Part shown: positions 16,931 to 25,091 of the stretch, piece after piece
Position numbering within the stretch: the stretch's first letter is position 1
How the letters are laid out: each line of letters begins with the position of its first letter
Assembly (NCBI GenBank): GCA_964646625.1
Contig: CAZYHC010000002.1
Location: forward strand, 136,942-200,941
DNA: 64,000 nt
Reading direction: 5' to 3'
Origin: DAOULT01 sp964646625
Lineage (GTDB): Bacteria > Chloroflexota > Anaerolineae > CAZYHC01
The notes under the pieces: generated by a model
Seen by the model: the letters and a program-made list of their open reading frames with translations, nothing else
Databases searched by the model: none
Told to the model about the DNA's origin: nothing
Position numbers and translations under genes: made by a program

Positions 16931-18289
16931 ATGCAGGAAGATCTCAGGAAGCTGCCCAGCGTAGATAAGTTGCTTAGCGAAGAAAGCATTCAATCCTCGG
17001 TCGAGACCTACAGCCATGAACTGGTGGTAACGGCCATCCGTCAGGTGCTGGACGATACCCGACAGGCTATCCTGAAGGGAGCTTGCTGTCCCCCTCTACC
17101 GAAGTTGATCAGCGCGGTGCAAGACCATCTGCTAAGCTACTTACGTCCTACCCTGCGTCCGGTCATCAACGCCACCGGGGTGATTATCCACACCAACCTG
17201 GGCCGCACCCCCTTGAGCCTGGAGGCCAGGGCCGCTATGGAAGCGGCGGCCCGTGGTTACAGCAACCTGGAATACGACCTGGTTGCGGGGCGGCGTGGTT
17301 CTCGCTACGTCCATGCCGAAGAACTGCTTTGCCAGTTGACCGGCGCGGAGGCGGCTCTGGTGGTCAACAACAACGCGGCCGCCGTCCTTTTGCTCTTAAC
17401 CGCTCTGGCTCAGGGCCGCCAGGTGGTTATCTCCCGCAGCCAGTTGATCGAAATCGGAGGTGGGTTCCGCATCCCCGACGTTATGCGCCAGAGCGGAGCC
17501 CACCTGGTAGAAGTGGGCACCACCAACCGCACTCACCTCCGCGACTATGAAGAAGCTATTGGCCCGGAGACGGCCCTGCTAATGCGCGCCCACCATAGCA
17601 ACTTCAAGCTCATCGGTTTCACCCACGAGGTAGGGCTGGACGAGTTGGTTGAGCTGGCTGCTCAGCACGGTCTGACCGTCGTAGATGACCTGGGCAGCGG
17701 CACCTTGCTGGACACCGCCCTCTATGGCCTGGCCCACGAGCCTACCATCCAGGAAAGCGTGGCCCAGGGAGCGAACCTGGTCTCTTTCAGCGGCGATAAG
17801 CTGCTGGGCGGCCCCCAGGCCGGCCTTATCGTCGGCCAGGAGGAGCTTGTCGTCCGCCTGAAAAGCCATCCCCTGACTCGCGCCCTGCGGGTGGACAAGA
17901 CCACCATCGCTGCTCTGAACGCCACCCTGCGCCATTACCTGGAGGGCAAGGCCGCGCAGAAAATCCCCGTCTGGCGCATGATAGCTGCGTCCCTGGAGAG
18001 CATCGAGGATAGAGCACGGGGCTGGGCGGAGCAGCTTGGGGGAAAAGTGGTGGATGGTCATTCGACGGTGGGGGGTGGGTCTTTGCCCGGAGAGAGCCTG
18101 CCCACCAAACTGGTGGCCCTCCAGGTGGCCTCACCCGATGCGCTGGCCCGCCGCCTCCGCGAAGAAGAGCCAGCCGTGGTCGGGCGCATCGAGGATGATC
18201 GTTTCCTCCTCGATCCACGCACAGTTTCGGAGGAGGAAGAGGAGATGCTCATCGCCGCTGTGAGAAGCGCCCTGCCCGCAATGGATTAA
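16931..18289 (+). CDS. selA: L-seryl-tRNA(Sec) selenium transferase SelA
   Basis: PLP enzyme that converts Ser-tRNA(Sec) to selenocysteinyl-tRNA using selenophosphate. The 452-residue protein is the full family length. Landmarks are INATGVIIHTNLGRTPLS, SNLEYDLVAGRRGSRY, the NNNAAAVLLLL stretch, VDDLGSGT and the PLP lysine K290 in SFSGDKLLGGPQAG. Normally selB and selC are near; neither is seen in the window, so the rest of the selenocysteine machinery must lie elsewhere or be absent. The gene ends by overlapping the broken Uma2 gene tail to tail. Confidence 0.95.
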   Translation: MQEDLRKLPSVDKLLSEESIQSSVETYSHELVVTAIRQVLDDTRQAILKGACCPPLPKLISAVQDHLLSYLRPTLRPVINATGVIIHTNLGRTPLSLEARAAMEAAARGYSNLEYDLVAGRRGSRYVHAEELLCQLTGAEAALVVNNNAAAVLLLLTALAQGRQVVISRSQLIEIGGGFRIPDVMRQSGAHLVEVGTTNRTHLRDYEEAIGPETALLMRAHHSNFKLIGFTHEVGLDELVELAAQHGLTVVDDLGSGTLLDTALYGLAHEPTIQESVAQGANLVSFSGDKLLGGPQAGLIVGQEELVVRLKSHPLTRALRVDKTTIAALNATLRHYLEGKAAQKIPVWRMIAASLESIEDRARGWAEQLGGKVVDGHSTVGGGSLPGESLPTKLVALQVASPDALARRLREEEPAVVGRIEDDRFLLDPRTVSEEEEEMLIAAVRSALPAMD

Positions 18290-18888
18290 AAGACCTCGTC
18301 CACCGCCACCTGGAAACCATCCAGCAATGGGGAGTGGGCCACTTCCCCTGGCCCGAACTTGCCCACCAGAACGTAGTCGCCTTCTTCCAGGGTAAAGACC
18401 TCGATGGTGCGGGCCCGATAGTCCACTATCCATTATTCCTGTACGCCGGCCGTCAGGTAAGCCTGAAATTTCTCGGTGCGGTCGTATAGCCAGGTGCTCG
18501 GCAACAGCACCTCGACCACCAGGTCGGGCGCCCCTTCAACGTACTGCTCATCAGCTATATACTGCCGCGCCGCCGAGATGAAGAAGATGTCCGGCTGGAC
18601 GGGCACGGGCTGGGTGGGCAGCCGCACGCCGCATGGAGCGATCAGTACTTCGCCCAGATTATGCTCCGACACGAAAGCTCTCATCTCGGAAGCAAGGCAA
18701 AGAGACGCACGCTGATGTTTAATAGCCGGTGGTGGGGTCATATACAACACTCCGTCCAGCACTTCGTAGCGAAAGCTGTCGTCGGGCAGGCGCAGCCAGT
18801 CCTCGTAAGTCCAGTCCCCCTGTGCGGGCGGCCAGGGCCGTGCTGGTGAGGCTATCTGATTCTTTTCAGCAATTTTGTCTGAACTCAC
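18286..18888 (-). pseudogene. Uma2-family endonuclease-like gene split by a nonsense codon
   Basis: Uma2 (DUF820) proteins are PD-(D/E)XK-like predicted nucleases common in Cyanobacteria and Chloroflexota. The frame from GTG 18888 (AGGAGA upstream) gives WTYEDWLRLPDDSFRYEV, QPDIFFIS, GAPDLVVEVLLPST and DRTEKFQAYLTAGVQE, then a TAA at 18435-18433. The same frame continues with WIVDYRARTIEVFTLEEG and further family sequence to a second stop at 18288-18286. Only the Tyr codon of the usual EYWIVD motif has become TAA. A premature stop or sequencing error are both possible. Loss of the C-terminal 49 codons would remove part of the core fold. The end overlaps selA by 4 bp, tail to tail. Confidence 0.85.
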
Positions 18889-18915
18889 TTTTTGTCTCCT
18901 GGAATTGCCCTCATC

Positions 18916-18961
18916 AAGTGCCAGGCACAACGAATGTTCGCTGTTGAAGTGCCTGGCACTT
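18916..18961. repeat. Dispersed hairpin, GTGCCTGGCAC family (copy 1)
   Basis: Arms AAGTGCCAGGCAC (18916-18928) and GTGCCTGGCACTT (18949-18961) are perfect inverted copies separated by 20 bases. Located upstream of the Uma2 gene. Related hairpins occur at 25054, 44816 and 51455. Confidence 0.8.
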
Positions 18962-19060
18962 TGTTATGCTCTCACCTGCTATTGTATCACGATATTATCC
19001 AAAAATCAAAAATATCAGCGGATGTTTCCACCCGCTGAGTTTGCGCTGAGTTATTTCCGG

Positions 19061-20299
19061 CTACAGCTTACGGAAGATGATGCAGCCGTTGTGGCCGCCG
19101 AAGCCGAAGGAGTTGGACATGGCCGTTTTCACGTCGGCCGGACGGGCTTCGTTGGGCACGTAATCCAGATCGCAGGCCGGGTCGGGGTACTCGTAGTTGA
19201 TGGTTGGATGTATGATCCCTTCCTCCATAGCCTTGAGACAGGCCAGGGCCTCCACTGCGCCGGCGGCCCCCAGCAGGTGCCCAACCATGGACTTGGTGGA
19301 ACTGATGGGCAGCCGATAGGCGTGCTCGCCGAACACCGCTTTGATGGCCTTGGTCTCCGTAGCGTCGTTCAGAGGAGTGCTGGTGCCGTGGGCGTTGAGG
19401 TAATCGACCTCTGCGGGCCGTATCCCGCCGCTCTCCAGGGCCATGCGCATGGCCCCTATCGCTCCAGCGCCGTCCTCGTCTGGGGCGGTGATGTGGTAGG
19501 CGTCGGCCGTAGCTCCGTAGCCCACTACTTCGCCGTAGATGCGCGCCCCGCGTTGTTGGGCGTGTTCCAGGCTCTCCAGGACGAGGATGCCCGCTCCCTC
19601 GCCCAGGACGAATCCATCGCGCTCGGCGTCAAAGGGGCGGCTGGCTCGTTGGGGGTCGTCGTTGCGGCTGGAGATGGCCCTCATGACGCTGAAACCGGCC
19701 ATGGCGATAGGCAAGATGACAGCCTCGCACCCTCCACAGATTATGGCCCTGGCCGCGCCGCGTCGGATCATCTCTGCCGCTTCGCCGATGGCGTGAGTAC
19801 TAGAAGCGCAGGCCGAGACCACGGCAAAATTAGGCCCCTTCAGCCCGAAGGAGATGGCTACCTGTCCGGCAGCCATATCGGGCAGCATCATGGGCACAAA
19901 GAGAGGGCTTACCCGTTTGGGGCCTTTGGTGTCCATTATCCTGATCTGATCCACCAGGGTGCCCATGCCGCCTATGCCAGTACCGATGATAACGCCTATG
20001 TCGGCGCCGTTCGAGTCGTCGATGGTCAGCCCGGCGTCTTCGATAGCCTCTCTGGCCGCCACCAATGCGAATTGTACCACGCGGTCCATGCGCCGCGCCT
20101 CTTTGTGCCCGAAATGCTCCTTGGGATCGAAAGCCTTGACCTCAGCCGCAAACCGAACCTCAAGTTCTGAAGCGTCGAACAGGGTAATAGGGCCTACGCC
20201 GCTGGTTCCCTCTCGTAAGGCCGCCCACGTGGTCGGCGCGTCGTTACCTACGGGAGTTATAGCTCCCAATCCCGTCACCACTACGCGATGATTATTCAA
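19061..20299 (-). CDS. fabF: Beta-ketoacyl-ACP synthase II
   Basis: Elongating condensing enzyme of type II fatty acid synthesis. The 412 residues carry the Cys-His-His triad: C164 (SACASSTH), H304 (NAHGTSTPLND) and H341 (KSMVGHLLGAAG), plus the C-terminal GFGGHN loop. The start is preceded by GAGGAGGTGGACC. No other fab gene is adjacent, so it stands alone here. FabF rather than FabB is the closer match because of MAGFSVMRAIS and the overall length. Confidence 0.95.
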   Translation of the reverse strand: MNNHRVVVTGLGAITPVGNDAPTTWAALREGTSGVGPITLFDASELEVRFAAEVKAFDPKEHFGHKEARRMDRVVQFALVAAREAIEDAGLTIDDSNGADIGVIIGTGIGGMGTLVDQIRIMDTKGPKRVSPLFVPMMLPDMAAGQVAISFGLKGPNFAVVSACASSTHAIGEAAEMIRRGAARAIICGGCEAVILPIAMAGFSVMRAISSRNDDPQRASRPFDAERDGFVLGEGAGILVLESLEHAQQRGARIYGEVVGYGATADAYHITAPDEDGAGAIGAMRMALESGGIRPAEVDYLNAHGTSTPLNDATETKAIKAVFGEHAYRLPISSTKSMVGHLLGAAGAVEALACLKAMEEGIIHPTINYEYPDPACDLDYVPNEARPADVKTAMSNSFGFGGHNGCIIFRKL

Positions 20300-20370
20300 G
20301 GTCCACCTCCTCAGTATAAAATCTCTCTTTCAACATATAACACACGGAGGGGTAAAAAGACGCGCTGCTG

Positions 20371-20655
20371 TTAGTCTGAATTCAAGACAGACGAAGGTCT
20401 GTAAGGAAACCTGCGTCTGGTGTGCCTGATATATGCAATTCCCACCTGGTCTGACGGTAGCAGACAATAGACTATCCAATAATTACCGGCCAAGGTGCGC
20501 CGAAAACCCTCCCATTCGCCGTGCATCGCTGAACCGAGGTAAGGGAAATCGGCCAGCATTTCAACTTTATGTAATATCATAGATAGCTCGCGTCGGTTGG
20601 CGACTGCCTCCAAGTCTTCAAGGGCCGATTCAAGCCACAGGATTTTTGCTCCCAT
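20371..20655 (-). CDS. RelE/ParE-family toxin
   Basis: Predicted toxin of a type II toxin-antitoxin pair, 94 residues. It reads KILWLESALEDLEAVANRRE, then DFPYLGSAMHGEWEGFRRTL and YWIVYCLLPSDQVGIAYIRH, the usual ParE/RelE order of helix-helix-sheet ending in IRHTRR. The ATG at 20655 lies 4 bp after the antitoxin stop and is preferred over a start at 20682 inside the antitoxin. ParE members poison gyrase and RelE members cleave mRNA; which applies cannot be told. Confidence 0.85.
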   Translation of the reverse strand: MGAKILWLESALEDLEAVANRRELSMILHKVEMLADFPYLGSAMHGEWEGFRRTLAGNYWIVYCLLPSDQVGIAYIRHTRRRFPYRPSSVLNSD

Positions 20656-20659
20656 TGGC

Positions 20660-20941
20660 TTACTCGTTATCGTCAGGGCCAAATCGGGCTACAACCTCCT
20701 CATGAGGTACCCATTTGCCTTCGGCCATTTCCTTTTTAGCCCGGGACAGTTTCTCCCAGGCTTCAGGGCTGCTCATTTCGTCTATAGTAGCCAGCAACTC
20801 CTGGTAGTATTCATAATCGATGAGCACGCCGGCCGCTCGCCCTAGCCGTGTGAATATGATAGCCTCATCGGTACCGTCGATCATATCGAAAAACTTCTCT
20901 GCTGCTGCTTGTAACTCGTCAATAGGTACAATTCTTTCCAT
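20660..20941 (-). CDS. Phd/YefM-family antitoxin
   Basis: Antitoxin partner of the RelE/ParE toxin, 93 residues. The N-terminal DNA-binding/dimerisation part reads PIDELQAAAEKFFDMIDGTD then AIIFTRLGRAAGVLIDYEYY, as in Phd/YefM proteins; the acidic C-terminus would wrap the toxin. Antitoxin precedes toxin, the common order, and probably autoregulates the operon. The start is uncertain: ATG 20941 is chosen, but TTG 20950 is closer to the AGGAG at 20954-20958. Confidence 0.85.
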   Translation of the reverse strand: MERIVPIDELQAAAEKFFDMIDGTDEAIIFTRLGRAAGVLIDYEYYQELLATIDEMSSPEAWEKLSRAKKEMAEGKWVPHEEVVARFGPDDNE

Positions 20942-20961
20942 ATCTACCAATATACTCCTTT

Positions 20962-21957
20962 TTAGACTGCTATCGTCACCTTCAAGGCGTCCAGGACGTT
21001 CTGAATTCTGTTGATGATGGTGGTGGTCTCCGAACCGGCAAAGAGCAGGCCGACGACGTAGCCTTCATCGTCCAGCACCGCCGAGCCCGAATCCCCGCCC
21101 AGACTCATGTTACCGGCCACGAGTTGATCGACCAGGGTGGCATTCCCCGCTGAGCCATAGCTGACTTTCACGGTGGCATCTATCTGGGTGATCTGGCCGT
21201 GAGTCAGGCCCGTGGTGCGTCCGCTCTTCTTGATGTTCGCGTTCAGCGTGCCTTCCCTGGCCCCTTTTGGCACCCCGATGGCCACAATGTTCTGTTCTAC
21301 CAGGTCGGTGGAAAGGGGACGGGCCAGGGCGGCATCGACCGTATTCACCCCTGGGGTCTCCTGAAAGGCCGTTATCCTGTGATCGGAGCCCGCCATCTGC
21401 GCCAGGGCGTTCAAGAGGCTCTCCACGGTTTTGGCCGTGGGGCAGACCGGGGGACTGCTCCCGAAGTCGAGGGGTACGAAATCTTCGAGGACGGCGATGC
21501 GGTCGTGCGAGGTGCCCCCATCGGCCGGCCCGGGTTGGAGGATGCTGTCGCCCACCTGGGCCGCGTTGGAGGCGGCCAGGACGTGGTTATTGCTCAGGAT
21601 GAAAAGCTGCCCCTCCCTGCGGACCAGACAGCCCAGCGTCCCGGCGGTGATGGACTCGTGACCGATGGAGACCCCGCCCGGCGCAGGACGCCAGCGGTCG
21701 GTGCGAGCCTGGAGAGCCCGGATCACGCCGGTTTCCTGCACGTCTGTCTTGACTTCGTCCACCATTTTGGGCACGATGTCTTCAGGCATAAGTTGCGCCT
21801 CCGGCATCTTTTTTTCCACCGAGACCACGACGCAGAGCTCAGAACTTATCCGGCCGTTGGTTTGCTTGAAGCCCACCCCGCAAGCCACTACGTTCTTGCT
21901 CTTCAATAGAAGATCGACGTACTTCCTTTTGGCTTCTCTAACCAGATCTATGCTCAT
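20962..21957 (-). CDS. Trypsin-like serine protease with N-terminal NVV(A/G)xGxG domain
   Basis: Predicted serine protease of the chymotrypsin fold, 331 residues, with no signal peptide visible. Residues 1-85 form a domain beginning KNVVACGVGFK and ending DVQETGVIRAL. The protease core follows with the His motif LSNNHVLAASN, an Asp candidate in NTVDAALARP and the nucleophile in LGGDSGSAVL. GTTGLTHG-like loops match proteases annotated as trypsin-like or NAL1-like. The N-terminal domain recurs as a free 85-residue protein in the next gene upstream, so it may act as a pro-domain or inhibitor; this is inference. Confidence 0.8.
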   Translation of the reverse strand: MSIDLVREAKRKYVDLLLKSKNVVACGVGFKQTNGRISSELCVVVSVEKKMPEAQLMPEDIVPKMVDEVKTDVQETGVIRALQARTDRWRPAPGGVSIGHESITAGTLGCLVRREGQLFILSNNHVLAASNAAQVGDSILQPGPADGGTSHDRIAVLEDFVPLDFGSSPPVCPTAKTVESLLNALAQMAGSDHRITAFQETPGVNTVDAALARPLSTDLVEQNIVAIGVPKGAREGTLNANIKKSGRTTGLTHGQITQIDATVKVSYGSAGNATLVDQLVAGNMSLGGDSGSAVLDDEGYVVGLLFAGSETTTIINRIQNVLDALKVTIAV

Positions 21958-22012
21958 CGGGATTGCCTCCTTAAATTGGGTAGCTGGGTACTACCTGGCT
22001 TCCTATTTTTTT

Positions 22013-22162
22013 GGTAGTCTCCCCCAAAAGTGTTGCTAAGCATTTTACCGCTGAGAACGCCGAGTTCGCAGAGTATTTCTTGTATTTCTCAGCGATCTCT
22101 GCGTGCTCTGCGGTTCAAAAGTTGCTATCCTTCAGCCAGCAACACCCAAGAGGGAGACTACC
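22013..22162. repeat. Fold-back element with GGGAGACT termini (copy 1)
   Basis: 150 bp between the protease and the 85-residue gene. Ends are GGTAGTCTCCC and GGGAGACTACC (11-bp perfect inverted arms). Further in, GTGTTGCT (22030-22037) pairs with AGCAACAC (22138-22145). The core has CCGCTGAGAACGCCGAG facing CTCTGCGTGCTCTGCGG. A second copy with the same architecture lies at 49499-49638. Confidence 0.75.
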
Positions 22163-22168
22163 ATTTTT

Positions 22169-22426
22169 TTATAGGGCGCGAATCTCGCCTACTTCCTGCA
22201 CGTCGGTGAGCACTTCTTGTATCCGGGGAGGAACGACGTCGGCTGGCTTGAGGTCCCAGAGTGGCTCCTTTTTCCTCACCATGGCGATCAGGCTTAATTG
22301 ATCGGTCTGGCGGCCGGCGATTTCTTTGTAGCCGATGCCCAGGCCCACCACGTTTTTTTTCTTCAATAGTGCCTCCTGGTGGCTGTTCTTGACCGCTCTT
22401 ATTTTCTCTAACTCTCCGTTGGACAT
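22169..22426 (-). CDS. Free-standing homologue of the protease N-terminal domain
   Basis: 85-residue protein whose whole length matches residues 1-85 of the neighbouring trypsin-like protease: KKKNVVGLGIGYKE corresponds to KSKNVVACGVGFKQ, and the end TDVQEVGEIRAL corresponds to TDVQETGVIRAL. It stops exactly where the protease domain begins in the other gene. It could be a remnant of a duplicated protease gene cut by the fold-back element, or a functional small partner. Its start overlaps the end of murA by 19 bp. Confidence 0.7.
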   Translation of the reverse strand: MSNGELEKIRAVKNSHQEALLKKKNVVGLGIGYKEIAGRQTDQLSLIAMVRKKEPLWDLKPADVVPPRIQEVLTDVQEVGEIRAL

Positions 22427-23706
22427 TCTTTGATCCTCTCTATTCTGGCTCCTAGCTTCTGGAGCTTTTCCTCGATCCGTTCGTATCCACGGTCGATCTG
22501 TCTCACGTTACGGATGACGCTCTGTCCCTGGGCGCACAGGCTGGCTATAAGCAGGGCCATGCCGGCCCGGATGTCGGGACTTTCCAATTCCTCGCCGTGC
22601 AAACGAGAGGGGCCCACCACTACCGCCCGATGGGGATCGCAGAGGATGATGCGGGCCCCCATCGCGATCAATTTATCCACAAAGAAAAGGCGGCTTTCAA
22701 ACATCTTCTCGTGGATCAGGACCGTACCTTCAGCCTGAGAGGCCACCACCAGGGCAATGCTCATCATATCGGCGGGGAAGGCGGGCCAGGGAGCATCGTC
22801 GATCCTGGGCACCGCCCCATCGATGTCGGGCACGATCTTCAGGCTTTGCTCCCTGGGGACGAAAACGTCCTGGCCCCTGATCTCCATCCCCACTCCCAGC
22901 CGCTCGAAGATCAGGTGGATCATGCGCAGGTGCTCGGGAACGGCCTCCTTGATGGTTAGCTCCCCGCCAGTCACCGCCGCCAGACCGATGAAACTGCCCA
23001 CTTCGATGTGATCCGAAGCGATACGGCATTGGCCGCCGCCCAGACGCTCCACTCCATCCACGATCAGAGTATTGCTGCCAATGCACTCGATCTGCGCCCC
23101 CAGACTTTGCAGAAAATGGGCCAAATCCTGCACGTGAGGCTCCGAGGCCGCGTTGCGGATGATCGTCGTGCCCTCGGCCAGACAGGCGGCCATCAGCACG
23201 TTCTCTGTGGCCGTCACGCTGGCCTCGTCCAGAAAGATGTCCCGGCCCTTCAGCCCATTTGCTTTCATTACGTAAGCGCCGCGCTCCAGGGTTATCTCGG
23301 CTCCCAGGCTCCTCAGGGCCATCAGGTGAGTGTCCACCCGGCGGCGCCCGATGACATCTCCACCCGGCAGCGGTAGCTCGACATAACCACAGCGGGCCAG
23401 CATCGGGCCGGCCAATAGGATCGAAGCCCTGATTTCCCGACATAACCTGGGATTTAAGGCTGCTTTGGCCACATTTTGGGCCTGGACGGTCAGCTCATGA
23501 TCGCCAGTTTTTGCCACCTCCACGTTCAGGTCGCTCAACAGGGCCAGCATGGTATCCATGTCCTTGATCTGGGGCACGTTGTTTATCGTGACCTTCTCGT
23601 CGGTTAACAGCGCGGCGGCCAGGATCGGCAAAGCGGCGTTCTTGTTGCCGCTGGGAACGACCACGCCGTTCAGAGGATGTCCTCCTTCGATCAGAAATTT
23701 TTCCAC
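22408..23706 (-). CDS. murA: UDP-N-acetylglucosamine 1-carboxyvinyltransferase with Asp in place of active-site Cys
   Basis: First committed step of peptidoglycan precursor synthesis: adds enolpyruvate from PEP to UDP-GlcNAc. The 432-residue protein has GNKNAALPILAAALL at the start and the second-domain motif FPADMMSIALV. The loop that normally holds Cys115 reads PLPGGDVIGRRRVDTH, so residue 117 is Asp. MurA enzymes with Cys-to-Asp at this place are active and resist fosfomycin, as known for mycobacterial and chlamydial enzymes. Resistance here is inferred. Confidence 0.95.
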   Translation of the reverse strand: MEKFLIEGGHPLNGVVVPSGNKNAALPILAAALLTDEKVTINNVPQIKDMDTMLALLSDLNVEVAKTGDHELTVQAQNVAKAALNPRLCREIRASILLAGPMLARCGYVELPLPGGDVIGRRRVDTHLMALRSLGAEITLERGAYVMKANGLKGRDIFLDEASVTATENVLMAACLAEGTTIIRNAASEPHVQDLAHFLQSLGAQIECIGSNTLIVDGVERLGGGQCRIASDHIEVGSFIGLAAVTGGELTIKEAVPEHLRMIHLIFERLGVGMEIRGQDVFVPREQSLKIVPDIDGAVPRIDDAPWPAFPADMMSIALVVASQAEGTVLIHEKMFESRLFFVDKLIAMGARIILCDPHRAVVVGPSRLHGEELESPDIRAGMALLIASLCAQGQSVIRNVRQIDRGYERIEEKLQKLGARIERIKECPTES

Positions 23707-23747
23707 CGTATTTTCTGAACCTTCTCCCTTCCCATTAATATGTCAGT

Positions 23748-24215
23748 CTATGGCCTGGAAATCAAACTATCCAGCCAAAGCCCCATGTCCGTTTCCAGCT
23801 TAACCTGCTGGCTGGCTAACAAAGCGCGGATGGCCGTCCAATCTGGCTTGATATGGTAGACGTAGTGATCCTCGGTCACTTCCTCCTCGTCGATAGTGGC
23901 CAGACGAGGTTTTACCAGGTAGTGGATGAGCAAGTCGAGTTCTTTATCGTCCTGGGAGTCGGCTGGATCGAAACGCAGCCAGCGGTTGGGCCACGTCAGG
24001 TTACGTTCCCATAGATACAGGAGACACAGGCGCAGATTCAGGGTCTCCAGGGTATTTTCCAGGCGCGTCAACTGCTCCTCAACGACCTCCAGCCTGGCTT
24101 TGTACTCGGCCAGTTTGGCCCGGCGGCGGTTTACTTCCCGCTCCGTGAAAGAGGTGCCTAACAGGCGATCTATGATGATTAGAAGTAGAAACAGTATCCT
24201 GTCACTCGGGCTCAT
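23748..24215 (-). CDS. Hypothetical protein with N-terminal hydrophobic segment and coiled coil
   Basis: Unrecognised 155-residue protein. A hydrophobic stretch (ILFLLLIIIDRLLG) near residues 7-20 may be a membrane anchor. It is followed by a heptad-like coiled coil of about 45 residues (REVNRRRAKLAEYKARLEVV onward) and an acidic C-terminal region. The ATG at 24215 has a purine-rich AGAGGGA upstream and overlaps the end of the SAM hydrolase gene by 14 bp, so it is translationally coupled to it. Confidence 0.65.
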   Translation of the reverse strand: MSPSDRILFLLLIIIDRLLGTSFTEREVNRRRAKLAEYKARLEVVEEQLTRLENTLETLNLRLCLLYLWERNLTWPNRWLRFDPADSQDDKELDLLIHYLVKPRLATIDEEEVTEDHYVYHIKPDWTAIRALLASQQVKLETDMGLWLDSLISRP

Positions 24216-25020
24216 GATTCCCTCTGCGTAGCAATACCGCGTCTCCTGCCGCGACCCGCAAAGTCGAGGCGGCATTGCCCCCCGGCACAGCTATTTCCAG
24301 GTGTCCCGAACTGCCCACGAGGGCCAGGGGTTTTCCTGCTTCTCCCTCCGTGTAGGTGCTCCTGACCCCTTCGATCTGCTGCCCCCCAACTTCGATGACG
24401 ATTCCATCGTCCAGGGAAAGGCCGATCCTCTCGCTGTCGTCCTCCTGTACGTCGGTAATCAGATTGCCGAAGCGGTCAACGTGGATGATGTGGCCGACGA
24501 CGGTGTTATCGGGGCGCACAGAGGGGTGGGGCGTAGGGAAGGTCAATAAGTCCTGCCATGCTACAGGCTGGCCCAAATCTTCCAGCGGTACACCTTGAGC
24601 CAGGTGGGCGGCCACGGGAGCGAAGATATCGCGGCCGTGAAAAGTGCGGCTGATCTTCGGCCGCCAGTACCGGGCCCTGGTCAGACTGACCGCCTGCTCC
24701 ACCCTTTCCTCGGCTATAACGTAGCTCAACACGCCATTATCGGGGGCTACGAAACAGGCCCGCTCCGTCCTCAGAGCAATGGCCTGCCGGGCGCTGCCTA
24801 CCCCTGGATCGACGACGACCAGGTGGACGGTGCTCTCTGGAAAATAGCGGTGAACGGTGTGGAGAACGAAAGCCGCTTCTTGTACGTTTTGGGGGGCGAT
24901 GTCGTGGGAGATATCCACTATGGTGGCTCTGGGGGCGATGCTCAGAATGACTCCCTTCATCGCCCCTACATAACCATCGGCCCACCCAAAATCAGTGGTC
25001 AAAGTGATGATCCTCACCAT
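24202..25020 (-). CDS. SAM hydrolase / SAM hydroxide adenosyltransferase (DUF62 family)
   Basis: Family enzymes cleave S-adenosylmethionine to adenosine and methionine using an activated water; halogenase relatives use chloride or fluoride. The 272-residue protein shows LTTDFGWADGYVGAMKGVI at the start, VVDPGVGSARQAIAL (Asp and Arg of the conserved triad) and RTFHGRDIFAPVAAHL (His). HVDRFGNLITDV marks the C-terminal domain. I see no fluorinase-type insertion, so hydrolase is more likely. It is upstream of the coiled-coil gene in the same transcript. Confidence 0.9.
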   Translation of the reverse strand: MVRIITLTTDFGWADGYVGAMKGVILSIAPRATIVDISHDIAPQNVQEAAFVLHTVHRYFPESTVHLVVVDPGVGSARQAIALRTERACFVAPDNGVLSYVIAEERVEQAVSLTRARYWRPKISRTFHGRDIFAPVAAHLAQGVPLEDLGQPVAWQDLLTFPTPHPSVRPDNTVVGHIIHVDRFGNLITDVQEDDSERIGLSLDDGIVIEVGGQQIEGVRSTYTEGEAGKPLALVGSSGHLEIAVPGGNAASTLRVAAGDAVLLRRGNHEPE

Positions 25021-25053
25021 TGGATTTTATCACATAGGGCTTCGATAGTCAAC

Positions 25054-25086
25054 AGGGGCCTGGCCCTTTGGAAGTGCCAGGCCCCT
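25054..25086. repeat. Dispersed hairpin, GTGCCTGGCAC family, GC-variant (copy 2)
   Basis: Arms AGGGGCCTGGC and GCCAGGCCCCT, with CCTTTGGAAGT between. Compared with copy 3 at 44816, the GGTGCC/GGCACC pair has become GGGGCC/GGCCCC on both arms, a compensatory change. Confidence 0.7.
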
Positions 25087-25091
25087 GGCCG

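Noticed and set aside
18875..20170. Long plus-strand open frame of 431 codons
   Set aside because: It is antisense to fabF, which has clear catalytic residues; the frame is a shadow caused by high GC.
24202..25020. SAM-dependent chlorinase or fluorinase
   Set aside because: The sequence has the general DUF62 triad but no insertion typical of halogenases, and no halometabolite genes are nearby.
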